From Streptococcus oralis (GTDB lineage: Bacteria; Bacillota; Bacilli; Lactobacillales; Streptococcaceae): 64,000 nt of DNA. The position numbers and the translations under genes are program-made. This document shows, piece by piece, positions 49,511 to 58,763 of this stretch. Location of the stretch: NCBI RefSeq assembly GCF_016127915.1, contig NZ_CP066059.1, positions 1,818,001-1,882,000 of the forward strand. The letters run 5' to 3'. Numbering within the stretch: position 1 is the first letter of the stretch; every line of letters begins with the position of its first letter. Under the pieces are notes generated by a model. That model worked only from the letters and a program-made list of their open reading frames with translations, ran no database searches and was not told where the DNA came from.

Positions 49511-49729
49511 ATGGCAGAATTTACATTTGAAATCGAAGAACACTTACTGACCTTGTCTGAAAATGACAAAGGATGGACAAAAGAACTAAATCGCGTTAGC
49601 TTTAATGGTGCCCCTGCAAAGTTCGATATTCGTTCTTGGAGTCCTGACCATACCAAAATGGGCAAAGGAATCACGCTTTCCAATGAAGAATTTCAGATAA
49701 TGGTCGATGCCTTTAAAGGTGGACAATAA
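49511..49729 (+). CDS. YdbC family PC4-like DNA-binding protein
   Basis: 72 residues: AEFTFEIEEHLLTLSENDKGWTKELNRVSFNG and KFDIRSWSPDHTKMGKGITLS match the YdbC/PC4-like fold that binds single-stranded DNA as a dimer. AAGGAG site 6 bp before the ATG. Followed by a strong terminator. Confidence 0.88.
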   Translation: MAEFTFEIEEHLLTLSENDKGWTKELNRVSFNGAPAKFDIRSWSPDHTKMGKGITLSNEEFQIMVDAFKGGQ

Positions 49730-49764
49730 AAAGAATCTTGAGTGCAGCTCAAGATTCTTTTTTT
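49728..49764. terminator. bidirectional terminator between ydbC-like gene and TetR gene
   Basis: Perfect stem AAAAGAATCTTGAG / CTCAAGATTCTTTT, TGCAG loop, long T run on the plus strand and A run ahead. Confidence 0.92.
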
Positions 49765-50320
49765 AGGACACAATGTAGTCACACAAAGAAGTTTTAGACA
49801 ATTGAATGAAAGTCTCTTTATACTCTTCAGGTGGTATTGGATTATCTTTACGAATCCAGACTTCGATGAAAGAGATTGCCGTGGTCGTAATGATATAAGC
49901 GATGTCTTCTTTACTAAAATTATATTTCAGTTGGTAATTGACATTCTTGAGTACCCACTCAGAGTATGTCCCACGCAGAAACTCCTTCCAACAAGTGTCG
50001 GCTTGAGAATTGTACAAGGTACCGATGACTTCTCGCTTTTCATAGATGAGAGGAAGAACGCGGTCCGCTAAGAGAGTGATGGGATCGCCATCTCTTTCAG
50101 AACAGTAGTTGTTAAAAATATTGAAGATTTGTTGATCGGTCTCCTTGTGGATATAATCGATAATATCTTCAAAGTTATTAAAGTGCTTTTGATAAATCGC
50201 TTGGCGGGAAATACCAGCTTCTGCAGCAATCTCAGTCATGGTAAAAGAAGTTCGCTGAGGGTTTCTCCTTGCAAGAGTGATAAAAGCATCTAAGATTAAC
50301 TCTCTAGTTTTGTTTGCCAT
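49763..50320 (-). CDS. TetR family transcriptional regulator
   Basis: 185 residues. N-terminal helix-turn-helix: TRELILDAFITLARRNPQRTSFTMTEIAAEAGISRQAIYQKHFNNF (written here in parts: TMTEIAAEAGISRQAIYQ is the recognition unit). The C-terminal ligand domain has a TetR_C-type helical pattern. It diverges from the LPXTG adhesin across 560 bp; a palindrome at 50351-50368, 31 bp before its start, is a likely self-operator. RBS AGGAAGG. Confidence 0.9.
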   Translation of the reverse strand: MANKTRELILDAFITLARRNPQRTSFTMTEIAAEAGISRQAIYQKHFNNFEDIIDYIHKETDQQIFNIFNNYCSERDGDPITLLADRVLPLIYEKREVIGTLYNSQADTCWKEFLRGTYSEWVLKNVNYQLKYNFSKEDIAYIITTTAISFIEVWIRKDNPIPPEEYKETFIQLSKTSLCDYIVS

Positions 50321-50350
50321 AACTTTACCTTCCTATCTATTAATATTAAA

Positions 50351-50368
50351 AATACTAGATTTAGTATT
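50351..50368. promoter_or_regulatory. candidate TetR operator
   Basis: Perfect inverted repeat AATACTA-GATT-TAGTATT in the upstream region of the TetR gene. Confidence 0.5.
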
Positions 50369-50575
50369 ACCCAAGCTTTCCCTTTAGCATAAATAAACTG
50401 AATAGATGATTATTTGAAAGCCTCTATAAGACTATTATATCATAGATTTATTAGAAATAACAGATTGTTACAAGGAGGCATTACTTTTTGCAAACTCCTA
50501 TTATGTCAGTATTTTCAGATAATTCTTAGGAAAGTCATTTTTTATATGGTGTTATGGAATAATATATCAAAATAC

Positions 50576-50604
50576 TTGACAATGTGTAAATAAATAATTT
50601 TATA
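50576..50604 (+). promoter_or_regulatory. possible adhesin promoter
   Basis: Consensus TTGACA (50576-50581), 17-bp spacer, weak TTTATA (50599-50604). Would give a leader of about 270 nt; the TATAAT motifs nearer the gene are alternatives. Confidence 0.4.
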
Positions 50605-50880
50605 GGTGAAAAGATTTTAATAAAAATATTCAAAGATATGTAGTATAATAGTCGTGGATGATATTTTGCTATATTTCCATCTGACCAAGAGTAATGATAC
50701 TCCTGCTAAAGATTGAATTGAATAAATATTTCGAAATACTATAATAGTGTACTCGTTTTTCAAAGCAAGTGTTACAAGTATATTATCGTGTAACAAATCA
50801 TGCGATTGAAAGGGGTGTTGCCTACTGGGAGAAGAAGATGCACTATTCAATCAATTTCAATCATTTAGAAAGGAAAAATC

Positions 50881-53800
50881 ATGAAATTTAAAAAATTGTG
50901 GTTGTATATTTTGACACCACTCTTAGTTTTGCTTGGCTCGGTTTCTTTAATGAATCCAGTACAGGCGCAAGATTTGACAGATAAGGTCACATTGTCAAAT
51001 GTTGAAATACGAAATTCGGGGTCTGGTACAGCTGACGAAACTTTTTGGCATTCTAAGGGACAAAAAGAGGTACGAGCTCTCTATTATGGGGAGTACAGTT
51101 TTCCCAATTTAGGAGCAGGAGAGATAAAGAATGGTGATTATTTCACCGTAAAAGCTCCAGATGGTCTAGATTTAGTTGACGCTACATTTGAATTAAAGGA
51201 TAGTGTAAGTGGAGAGGTACTAGGACAAGTTACAGCAAGTAGTGCTACGAAGACAATAACCTTTACATTTAATGAAAAAGCTGAAGATAAGCAAGATATT
51301 AGAGGGACATTTAATGCTACTTCAATACTAAAAACAACTGGAGAAGTGAATAAAGTCACGTATCGTTTACCTGGGGGTAAAGAACAAACAATAACCTTTA
51401 AACCATCTGGTAGTGATAGCCAAGATGTCCCAGTTGAAGGCGAAATTGGTTATAAGGGTGGATGGACAAATTCTGATACGGACCATCTAGCCTGGTGGAT
51501 GCGAATCAATCGTGCTGGCGAAGATTTAACTGGAAAAGTTGTCAAGATAAATGATAGCATTGACACCAGTAAGGGGTCATTAGCAACTTATCTTGTGGAT
51601 AGTTTTAAGTTTTTTGAAGCAGAATATAAAACAAAAGACACTAGCAACGCAGATGTTGTTTCCTCTGGTCATCAATATAAGGTTACGACAGATCCAGCGG
51701 TTTATCAAGCAAATCCGGATGATACAGCACTATTAACCCTCAAAAATGGTGGTACTTCATTTGAACTTTTATTGCCAACCAATACAGGGACCAAAACTTT
51801 ACGTTTAGAGTATAGTACGACTACTCCTGCAGATGGAACGGAAGTTGTTAACAGTGCAGGGATAACTTATGATGGTGTCCCTCAGAAAAGTTGGAAATCT
51901 TGGGATGGAAAAGACACTGGTAGCACAACTATGAAATCAGGTGTCAAATCCGTTAAAGGAGCTGGTGCAACTGTTACAGCGGATCTTGCTGGTAAAATTA
52001 AAATCACCAAGTATGATGAAGCGGATGCTACTGTGAAGTTAAGTGGCGTTGTCTTTGAAATTCTTAAGAAGAGTGATAGAACGAAAGTTGCTGAAATTAC
52101 GACAGATGAACATGGCGTTGCCCTTTCTCCAGTTCTCTCAGAAGGTCAATACATTGTAAAAGAAAAAGCACCTAAGTCAGGTTATATTGCAAATAGTCAA
52201 GAGTTTGAAGTAGAGATGAAAAAAGAGGGTGTTCCTCTAAACATCTCCAACAAACGCGAGACAGTTGACTTTGAAGCTACTAAGACTTGGGTAGGTGGAA
52301 AAGCCTCAGATTATAAGAAAGTTAAGCTCGGTTTGTATGTCCATAAAGAAGGACAGACTATTGAGGACTCTAAACCTGTTTCTGGTAGCTATACTCCAGA
52401 AGTGACAGAATCCAATGGTGTTTATACTTACAAATGGGCGAAACAACTTCCTAAGTATGATGTTGATGGAACAAAATTAATCTACTCTGTTCGTGAGCTT
52501 CAAGATACTACTGAACTTCCTTTGAAAGAAGGAGAGAAAGTCGCATCTAACGATCATAACTACATCGTCTCTTACAATGCAGACAAGACACAAGTAACCA
52601 ATACTTATGAGGTTCCAAAAACAAAAGTAACTGCGAATAAAGTCTGGACTGGTGGAACAGATAGTGTTCGTCCAAGTCTCTTCTTTAAATTGTATCGTAC
52701 TCTAGAAGGTGGTACTGAAGAAGCAGTTACAGATGCTGACCAAAAAGAAGTACCTAAGACAGACGGTGCTGTAGAATGGTCAGATCTTCCTGCGACCGAT
52801 CAAAATGGTGTGACATATACCTACAGTGTTAAAGAGGTTGATAAAGATGGAAATCCAGTTACTACAGTTGATGGCTATACCTCAGAACAAACAGCAGGAT
52901 TGACTGTTACCAATAAGTATGCAGTAAAACCAACTTCAGCCTCTCTTGAAGTGACTAAGAAGTTGACAGGCCGTGAGTTGAAAGCTGATGAATTTGAGTT
53001 CACTTTGACAGACCAGGCTGGTAATGTTGAAACAGCGAAGAATGATGCCAACGGAAAAGTTAAGTTTAAAGAGTTGACCTTCGATGAAGCAGGCACTTAT
53101 ACTTATAAGATCGCTGAAAAAGCTGGAACTGCTACAGGCATCACGTACGACTCGAAAACAATCACAGCTACAGTTACTGTAGCGGACAATGGTAAAGGTG
53201 CCCTTGAAGCAACTGTTACTTACGACGATGAAAAAGCATTCGAGAACACTTACACTCCAGCCGGGGCTACAAGTGTAACTCTTGGAGCTAAGAAAGTTCT
53301 TGAAGGTAAAACACTTGAAGCAGGCAAATACAGCTTCGAATTGAAGAAAGAAGACGGTAGTGTTGTCGAAACAGTGACAAACGCTGCCGACGGAACTGTG
53401 ACCTTCTCACCAATCTCATATGATGAGAGCCAAGTGGGAACTCACCAGTACACTATCTCAGAAGTTGCTGGAACTGAAGCAGGAATCACTTATGATAAGA
53501 CAGTTCAAGAAGTTGAAGTAACGGTTGAAAAAGTAAGTGCGACTGAATTGAAAGCAACGGCTTCAAAAGAAGCAAAAGACCTAGTCTTCACAAACAAATA
53601 CACTCCAGCGAAAACTGAAGTTCCTGTGAAAAAAGAATGGGATGATAAGGACAACCAAGATGGTAAACGTCCATCTTCTGTCACAGTTAAATTGCTTGCA
53701 GATGGTCAAGATACTGGTAAAACACTTGAATTGACTGAAGCAAATGGTTGGGCTGGAAGCTTCAAAGACCTTGATGCTGATAAAGGTGGCACACCTATTA

Positions 53801-55200
53801 AGTACACTGTAGTAGAAGTAACTGTTGATGGTTACACTCCTAAGGTTACAGGTGACGCTGCATCAGGATTCACTATCACAAATAGTTATTCTCCAGAAAC
53901 AGTTGTTGTAAAAGCAACTAAGAACTGGGATGACGCGAATAACCAAGACGGCAAACGTCCAACTAAGATTACAATCAATCTTTTAGCAGACGGTCAGAAA
54001 GTTGATTCGAAAGAAGTTCAAGCAGCCGCAGACGGAACTTGGACTGTCGAATTCACGAAATTAGCAAAATATAAAGCTGGTAAAGAAATCAAATACACTG
54101 TAACAGAAGAAGCCGTAGCAGAATACGAATCAACTATTACAGACTTTACCATCACAAACAAATATGCTCCAAAAGCAATCGACTACAAGGTAACAAAAGT
54201 ATGGAACGACGCGAACAACCAAGACGGCAAACGTCCTGAGTCCGTAACGGTTCAACTTTATAAAAAAGTAGGAGATGCAGATTCAGTAGCTGTTGAAGGT
54301 AAGAAATTGACCTTGACAGCTAAGGATAAGACAGACGCTAACACTTGGGTAGCATCCTTCACCAATCTTCCACAATACGAAGCTGGTAAAGAAATCACTT
54401 ACTCTATCAAGGAAGTAGACGTACCAGCTGGTTATGAAGCCTCTGTGACTGGTCAGGTCGTGACAAACACTCACACACCAGAAACAGTCGTTCTTTCAGG
54501 AACTAAGGTTTGGAAAGATAACAACAACCAAGACGGCAAACGTGCAGATAAAGTGAAAGTTCAAATTCTTAACGGCGACAAAGTTGTTCAAGAAATTGAA
54601 GTTTCAGAAGCAACTGGTTGGAAGTTCGAATCAAAAGCACTTCCTAAGTATGAAAATGGTCAAGAAATCAAGTACACTGTCAAAGAAGTAGCTGTGAAAG
54701 AATATACCTCAACAGTTACTACGGACAAAGATGGTAAGTACACAGTTACCAATACACATGCTCCAGAGAAAACATCTGTAAAAGGTCATAAGATATGGAA
54801 AGATGAAGAGAACAAAGACGGTATCCGTCCAGCATCTATCACAGTGAAACTTCTTGCCGATGGTCAAGACACTGGTAAGACTGCGGTAGCCTCAGAAGCA
54901 ACTGGTTGGACTTATGAGTTCACAGACCTTGATCGTTATAAAGACGGCCAAGCAATCGAATACTCTGTAGTAGAAGTTCCAGTTGAAGGTTATTCATCTA
55001 AAGTAGAAGGCTTCAATATCACAAATACACACACTCCTGAAAAACCAACACCAGGTAAACCAAATGAACCAGGAAAACCAGGTCCAAAACCTCAACTTCC
55101 TAACACTGGTGAAAAAGCATCTAACGCAGCAGTAGTTGCAGGACTTGCTTTGATGGCAGTGACTGGTGGATTGTACTTTGTAAGCCGTAAAAATAAATAA
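50881..55200 (+). CDS. LPXTG-anchored multi-domain surface adhesin with Cna_B and pilin-type isopeptide domains
   Basis: 1,439 residues. Signal peptide (no YSIRK) ends near PVQAQ. Residues about 31-360 look like an MSCRAMM-type adhesin head. Then comes a SpaA/Cna_B domain (about 370-460, GKIKITKYDEADATVKLSGV), two more Cna_B-like modules (to about 680), two Spy0128-type pilin isopeptide domains (about 685-910, each with KKLTGRELK or KKVLEGKTLE), and five Cna_B repeats (about 912-1385) with KxWxDxxNxDGKRP. The end has a Pro-rich wall-spanning stretch, LPNTG, hydrophobic helix and SRKNK tail for sortase A. Lys, Asn and acidic residues for intramolecular isopeptide bonds are plausible. No pilus sortase gene lies nearby, so it is likely a single anchored fibre. 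Confidence 0.93.
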   Translation: MKFKKLWLYILTPLLVLLGSVSLMNPVQAQDLTDKVTLSNVEIRNSGSGTADETFWHSKGQKEVRALYYGEYSFPNLGAGEIKNGDYFTVKAPDGLDLVDATFELKDSVSGEVLGQVTASSATKTITFTFNEKAEDKQDIRGTFNATSILKTTGEVNKVTYRLPGGKEQTITFKPSGSDSQDVPVEGEIGYKGGWTNSDTDHLAWWMRINRAGEDLTGKVVKINDSIDTSKGSLATYLVDSFKFFEAEYKTKDTSNADVVSSGHQYKVTTDPAVYQANPDDTALLTLKNGGTSFELLLPTNTGTKTLRLEYSTTTPADGTEVVNSAGITYDGVPQKSWKSWDGKDTGSTTMKSGVKSVKGAGATVTADLAGKIKITKYDEADATVKLSGVVFEILKKSDRTKVAEITTDEHGVALSPVLSEGQYIVKEKAPKSGYIANSQEFEVEMKKEGVPLNISNKRETVDFEATKTWVGGKASDYKKVKLGLYVHKEGQTIEDSKPVSGSYTPEVTESNGVYTYKWAKQLPKYDVDGTKLIYSVRELQDTTELPLKEGEKVASNDHNYIVSYNADKTQVTNTYEVPKTKVTANKVWTGGTDSVRPSLFFKLYRTLEGGTEEAVTDADQKEVPKTDGAVEWSDLPATDQNGVTYTYSVKEVDKDGNPVTTVDGYTSEQTAGLTVTNKYAVKPTSASLEVTKKLTGRELKADEFEFTLTDQAGNVETAKNDANGKVKFKELTFDEAGTYTYKIAEKAGTATGITYDSKTITATVTVADNGKGALEATVTYDDEKAFENTYTPAGATSVTLGAKKVLEGKTLEAGKYSFELKKEDGSVVETVTNAADGTVTFSPISYDESQVGTHQYTISEVAGTEAGITYDKTVQEVEVTVEKVSATELKATASKEAKDLVFTNKYTPAKTEVPVKKEWDDKDNQDGKRPSSVTVKLLADGQDTGKTLELTEANGWAGSFKDLDADKGGTPIKYTVVEVTVDGYTPKVTGDAASGFTITNSYSPETVVVKATKNWDDANNQDGKRPTKITINLLADGQKVDSKEVQAAADGTWTVEFTKLAKYKAGKEIKYTVTEEAVAEYESTITDFTITNKYAPKAIDYKVTKVWNDANNQDGKRPESVTVQLYKKVGDADSVAVEGKKLTLTAKDKTDANTWVASFTNLPQYEAGKEITYSIKEVDVPAGYEASVTGQVVTNTHTPETVVLSGTKVWKDNNNQDGKRADKVKVQILNGDKVVQEIEVSEATGWKFESKALPKYENGQEIKYTVKEVAVKEYTSTVTTDKDGKYTVTNTHAPEKTSVKGHKIWKDEENKDGIRPASITVKLLADGQDTGKTAVASEATGWTYEFTDLDRYKDGQAIEYSVVEVPVEGYSSKVEGFNITNTHTPEKPTPGKPNEPGKPGPKPQLPNTGEKASNAAVVAGLALMAVTGGLYFVSRKNK
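53615..55035 (+). repeat. five tandem Cna_B-encoding repeats
   Basis: Repeats of about 275-310 bp start near 53621, 53902, 54178, 54487 and 54772. Short identical DNA (AACCAAGACGGCAAACGT) recurs in three of them, so repeat number may vary by recombination. Confidence 0.8.
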
Positions 55201-55253
55201 TCTCTAAAAGAGAGTTAATTTTCAGTTAGTTCTTAGAAAGTAATTGGAAAGGA

Positions 55254-55288
55254 AATAGTCCAGAACAATTGTTCTGGACTATTCTTTT
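55254..55288 (+). terminator. adhesin gene terminator
   Basis: Perfect 13-bp stem AATAGTCCAGAAC / GTTCTGGACTATT, AATT loop, then CTTTT. Confidence 0.88.
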
Positions 55289-55823
55289 ATCTTGAAAAAT
55301 ATGGAAGGCTTTTCAATCTTTCGAGTAGGGGACGACCAATGAAACTAATGGCAATGATCTTACCAAGGTCAGGGAGGATAAAAGGAAGGACACCAACAGC
55401 TAGTGCTTTGTCAAGGGGCATCCCAGCAAGGAAGTGGAGGCTGAGAATACCTCCGACAAAGACGAGGGAGTCACCCAAGAGGTTGGCTAGGAAAATGCGA
55501 ATATAGCCACTATTTTGATGGATGAGATAAGATGTAAGTCCAGCATAGACAAGGTCGAACCAAAGATAGCCTGCACTTGGACCGACTAAAACGTGAAATC
55601 CAGCTCCTCCCCCCGCAAAAACAGGTAAACCAATGGCACCCAGCAGGAGATAGAGAGCTACAGATAGAACAGCTTCTCTGGGTCTAAAAATAGTAGCAAT
55701 CAGACCGATCGCAAAGTTTTGCAGAGTGAAGGGGACAGGACCGATAGGGAGACTGATTTGTGCCAAAACGGCGATGAGAGCCGCACCGATAGCAGGGAGA
55801 GCATAGATATGAGCTTTTTTCAA
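55287..55823 (-). CDS. bioY: biotin transporter substrate-binding subunit BioY
   Basis: S component of an ECF transporter that takes up biotin; works with shared EcfA/A'/T proteins encoded elsewhere. 178 residues with six hydrophobic segments and the BioY signature (AQISLPIGPVPFTLQNFAIG, GLPVFAGGGAGFHVLVGPSAGY). RBS AAGAGG upstream. Single gene with its own strong promoter. Confidence 0.95.
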   Translation of the reverse strand: MKKAHIYALPAIGAALIAVLAQISLPIGPVPFTLQNFAIGLIATIFRPREAVLSVALYLLLGAIGLPVFAGGGAGFHVLVGPSAGYLWFDLVYAGLTSYLIHQNSGYIRIFLANLLGDSLVFVGGILSLHFLAGMPLDKALAVGVLPFILPDLGKIIAISFIGRPLLERLKSLPYFSR

Positions 55824-55846
55824 AACTGTTAACCTCTTTTCAAATT

Positions 55847-55883
55847 ATAGTAACTATTATACTAATTCAGAAGAAAAAGTCAA
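55847..55883 (-). promoter_or_regulatory. bioY promoter and overlapping dyad
   Basis: Minus-strand TTGACT (55878-55883), 16-bp spacer, TATAAT (55856-55861). The dyad ATAGT-A-ACTAT (55847-55857) overlaps the -10 and could be an operator. Confidence 0.7.
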
Positions 55884-55965
55884 CCTATTTTTTATAACGA
55901 GGTAACAATTTTGTAACATCCGATTTTGCAAGTGAAAAGAGACCTCAAGAGGTCTCTTTCGATAA

Positions 55966-57312
55966 TTAGCGCATGGTCACAAATTCTTCTGAGGCAGTTG
56001 GGTGGATAGCTACTGTAGCATCAAAGTCCGCCTTGGTTGCTCCCATCTTGATAGCAACAGCGAATCCTTGAATCATCTCATCCACTCCGTAACCAAGTCC
56101 GTGTAGGCCAACAACTTTTTCGTCTGCACCGGCAGTGATGAGTTTGAAGCGAGATTCTTGACGATGGCTTGTAACGGCAGAGTACATAGATACAAAGCTT
56201 GACTTGTAGACTTTGATGTTATCTTGGCCGTATTCTTTGATAGCTTGATCCTCGGTCAAACCGACGGTTCCGATAGCAGGATGGGAGAAGACAACAGTAG
56301 GGATAGTCGTGTAGTCCATCTTGGCATTTGTTTTTCCATTAAAGAGACGTTCAGATAGGGTACGTCCTGCCTTGATGGCTACGGGGGTAAGTTCTTTCTC
56401 ACCAGTAACATCTCCAAGAGCATAGATGCCATCTACAACTGTATTTTGGTATTCATCCACTTGGATAAATCCACGTTCGTTGAGTGTAACTCCAACCTTT
56501 TCTAACTCAAGTCTGTCTACATTTGGACGGCGTCCAGTAGCCCAGATAACTTGGCTGGCAGTGTGACTAGAACCGTCTTCGAAATGAATGGTAATCCCTT
56601 GCTCCGTTTTTTCGAGCTTGACGGGTACCTTATGTGTGTGCAAAGGTAGACCTGTTTTTTCCATTTCGTTGACGAGACCTTCCACGATGAAGCTGTCAAA
56701 ACCACGCAAGGGACGATCGCGGCGGACAAACAAATCCGTTTTTACTCCAAGTGCATGGAGAACACCTGCTAATTCAATGGCGATATAGCCAGCACCAAGA
56801 ATCGCAACGGAGTCAGGAAGTTGCTCCCAAGCAAAGACATCGTCAGAGCTACCACCAAGTTCAGCTCCAGGAATAGTTGGGATGCTTGGACGAGCTCCAG
56901 TAGCGATCACGATATGCTTGGCACGAATCAATTCGCCATTAACGCTGACGGTGTGGGCATCAACAAAATGAGCACGACCTTCAATCAAATCAACACCATT
57001 GCGTTTGAAACTTCCATCATAAGATGAGCGAGCACGGTCGATGTAGGCTTCACGGTTTTGACGAAGTTTAGCAAAATCAAATTGAACATCTGAACTTGTA
57101 AAACCATAGTCAGGGCCGTAGTGGTGGAAGCTTTCAGCGATTTGCGCTCCATACCACATGATTTTTTTAGGAACACAGCCAACGTTGACACAAGTTCCAC
57201 CTAATTTTTTCTCTTCAATAACAGCTGCTTTAGCACCGTGTTCGCCAGCTCGGTTCATAGTGGCAATGCCGCCGCTTCCTCCACCGATGGCGATGATATC
57301 ATATTCTCTCAT
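55966..57312 (-). CDS. gor: glutathione-disulfide reductase
   Basis: Reduces oxidised glutathione with NADPH and FAD. 448 residues: FAD motif [17 protein letters not shown], redox-active [13 protein letters not shown] (Cys pair near 41 and 46), NADPH motif [20 protein letters not shown], and a C-terminal [12 protein letters not shown] with the catalytic His. The ATG at 57312 has AAGGAG upstream; a longer frame reaching 57453 starts in the promoter region. Streptococci import rather than make glutathione in most cases. Confidence 0.96.
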   Translation of the reverse strand: MREYDIIAIGGGSGGIATMNRAGEHGAKAAVIEEKKLGGTCVNVGCVPKKIMWYGAQIAESFHHYGPDYGFTSSDVQFDFAKLRQNREAYIDRARSSYDGSFKRNGVDLIEGRAHFVDAHTVSVNGELIRAKHIVIATGARPSIPTIPGAELGGSSDDVFAWEQLPDSVAILGAGYIAIELAGVLHALGVKTDLFVRRDRPLRGFDSFIVEGLVNEMEKTGLPLHTHKVPVKLEKTEQGITIHFEDGSSHTASQVIWATGRRPNVDRLELEKVGVTLNERGFIQVDEYQNTVVDGIYALGDVTGEKELTPVAIKAGRTLSERLFNGKTNAKMDYTTIPTVVFSHPAIGTVGLTEDQAIKEYGQDNIKVYKSSFVSMYSAVTSHRQESRFKLITAGADEKVVGLHGLGYGVDEMIQGFAVAIKMGATKADFDATVAIHPTASEEFVTMR

Positions 57313-57341
57313 TGAAAACTCCTTATAGCTTTGATAGTCAT

Positions 57342-57370
57342 ATTCTATCGTTTTTACTATTTGAATGCAA
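57342..57370 (-). promoter_or_regulatory. gor promoter
   Basis: Minus-strand TTGCAT (57365-57370), 17-bp spacer, TAGAAT (57342-57347). Another TATAAT-like box lies about 45 bp further upstream. Confidence 0.7.
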
Positions 57371-57482
57371 AAATCTGCTACGGTAAAAAAATTATAAAAA
57401 CGCTTGCCAAATTCAAAAAGATATTGTATTCTATATCTAGAACAATAACCCAATAAACGAATACCGAACGAAATAATGATCC

Positions 57483-57519
57483 TGAATTGTCATTGTTTCC
57501 ATCTGAACTGTCATTGTTT
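57483..57519 (+). promoter_or_regulatory. phased direct repeat ahead of the MacAB-type operon
   Basis: TGAATTGTCATTGTTT (57483-57498) and TGAACTGTCATTGTTT (57504-57519): 15 of 16 bases identical, exactly 21 bp apart (two helical turns), the second overlapping the -35. This layout is typical for response-regulator binding. Confidence 0.6.
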
Positions 57520-57542
57520 GGACTTGGTGTTTCTGATATAAT
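57514..57542 (+). promoter_or_regulatory. promoter of the MacAB-type operon
   Basis: TTGTTT (57514-57519), 17-bp spacer, TATAAT (57537-57542) with TGa upstream. Confidence 0.75.
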
Positions 57543-57578
57543 GGTTTTTGTAAGGCAAAAGAATAAAGGAGTTTAAAT

Positions 57579-58763
57579 ATGAAAAGAAATAAGAAGGCGA
57601 AAAAATGGCAATTATACACAGCGATTGGTGTTGCCAGTGCTATTGTTATCGGTGCTGCAGGGATTCTGATTTTTAGACAACCATCCCAGTCAGCAGTCAA
57701 GGAGGAAACCTCTCATATCGTTACTGCTAAGGAAGGTTCGGTTGCTTCATCGGTTCTCTTGTCAGGTACGGTTACAGCAAAAAATGAACAATACGTTTAT
57801 TTTGATGCTAGTAAGGGAGATTTAGATGAAATTCTCGTTTCGGTTGGGGACAAGGTCGAAGAAGGGCAAGCTTTGGTCAAATACAGCAGTGCAGATGCTC
57901 AAGCTGCCTACGATGCAGCTGATCGTGCAGTTGCAAAAGCAGACCGTCATATCGAGGAGTTAAACAAAGCTCGTGAAAATGCAGCAGCTGCGCCGGCTTC
58001 CCCACAAGTTCCAACAGAAGCTGGACTTCCAGAACAAGCGCAAGCAGCGACTTCTTCAGTATCCTCTATCGACTCTCAAATCAGTGATGCCAAGGATAAC
58101 CGTGCAGATGCTGTAGCTCAGCTCAACAAGGCTCAAGCTCAGCTAGATGCTGCAACTGTCCTCAGTACATTAGAAGGGACTGTAGTTGAAGTTAATCGTA
58201 ATGTTTCCAAATCGCCAACAGGTAATAGCCAAGTGGTGGTTCATGTCGTAAGTAATGAAAACTTGCAGGTCAAAGGGGAGTTGTCTGAATACAACCTTGC
58301 TAACCTCTCTGTAGGGCAAGAAGTTACCTTTACTTCGAAGGTTTACCAAGATAAGAGCTGGACAGGAAAAATCAGCTATATTTCTGATTATCCTAAAAAC
58401 AATGGAGAAGCAGCAAATGCAGCCCTTGGAGGAAATACTGGATCTAAGTACCCTTATACTGTTGATGTGACTAGCGATATCGGTGAGTTGAAACAAGGCT
58501 TCTCTGTCAGTGTGGAAGTCAAAAACAAGAGTAAGGCCATCCTTGTTCCTTTGACAAGTGTTGTTACCGAAAATGACAAAAACTATGTCTGGCTCGTTGA
58601 CGACCAGAAAAAAGCCAAGAAAGTGGAAGTTACTTTGGGGAATGCGGATGCAGACAACCAAGAAATTACTTCAGGTTTGACAGACGGTGCCAAGGTCATC
58701 AGTAATCCAACATCTTCCTTGGAAGAAGGAAAAGAGGTGAAGGCTGATGAAGAAACTAATTAG
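57579..58763 (+). CDS. MacA-like membrane fusion protein (efflux adaptor)
   Basis: 394 residues: one N-terminal membrane anchor (LYTAIGVASAIVIGAAGILIF), a biotinyl-lipoyl-like hairpin, an Ala-rich coiled coil (about 110-190), and beta-barrel domains (VVHVVSNENLQVKGELSEYNL). In Gram-positives such adaptors pair with MacB-type permeases to expel peptides or antimicrobials. It overlaps the ATPase gene by 17 bp. Substrate unknown. Confidence 0.92.
   Translation: MKRNKKAKKWQLYTAIGVASAIVIGAAGILIFRQPSQSAVKEETSHIVTAKEGSVASSVLLSGTVTAKNEQYVYFDASKGDLDEILVSVGDKVEEGQALVKYSSADAQAAYDAADRAVAKADRHIEELNKARENAAAAPASPQVPTEAGLPEQAQAATSSVSSIDSQISDAKDNRADAVAQLNKAQAQLDAATVLSTLEGTVVEVNRNVSKSPTGNSQVVVHVVSNENLQVKGELSEYNLANLSVGQEVTFTSKVYQDKSWTGKISYISDYPKNNGEAANAALGGNTGSKYPYTVDVTSDIGELKQGFSVSVEVKNKSKAILVPLTSVVTENDKNYVWLVDDQKKAKKVEVTLGNADADNQEITSGLTDGAKVISNPTSSLEEGKEVKADEETN

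Larger units (their letters stand above)
50321..50880. other. 560-bp AT-rich intergenic region between TetR and LPXTG genes
   Basis: No convincing ORF. It holds an 18-bp palindrome near the TetR start, TTGACA (50576-50581) with a weak TTTATA 17 bp on, a TATAAT at 50644-50649 and another at 50740-50745, and an inverted repeat TGTTAC/GTAACA around 50770-50796. The end carries an AGAAAGGA RBS for the adhesin gene. The number of promoter-like motifs suggests controlled expression. Confidence 0.6.

Noticed and set aside
50321..50880. Small gene or phage attachment site in the long gap
   Set aside because: Only short, RBS-less frames are present; no direct repeats flank the insertion and no integrase gene is near.
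53615..55035. CRISPR or satellite array
   Set aside because: In-frame protein repeats (Cna_B) with no short palindromic repeat.
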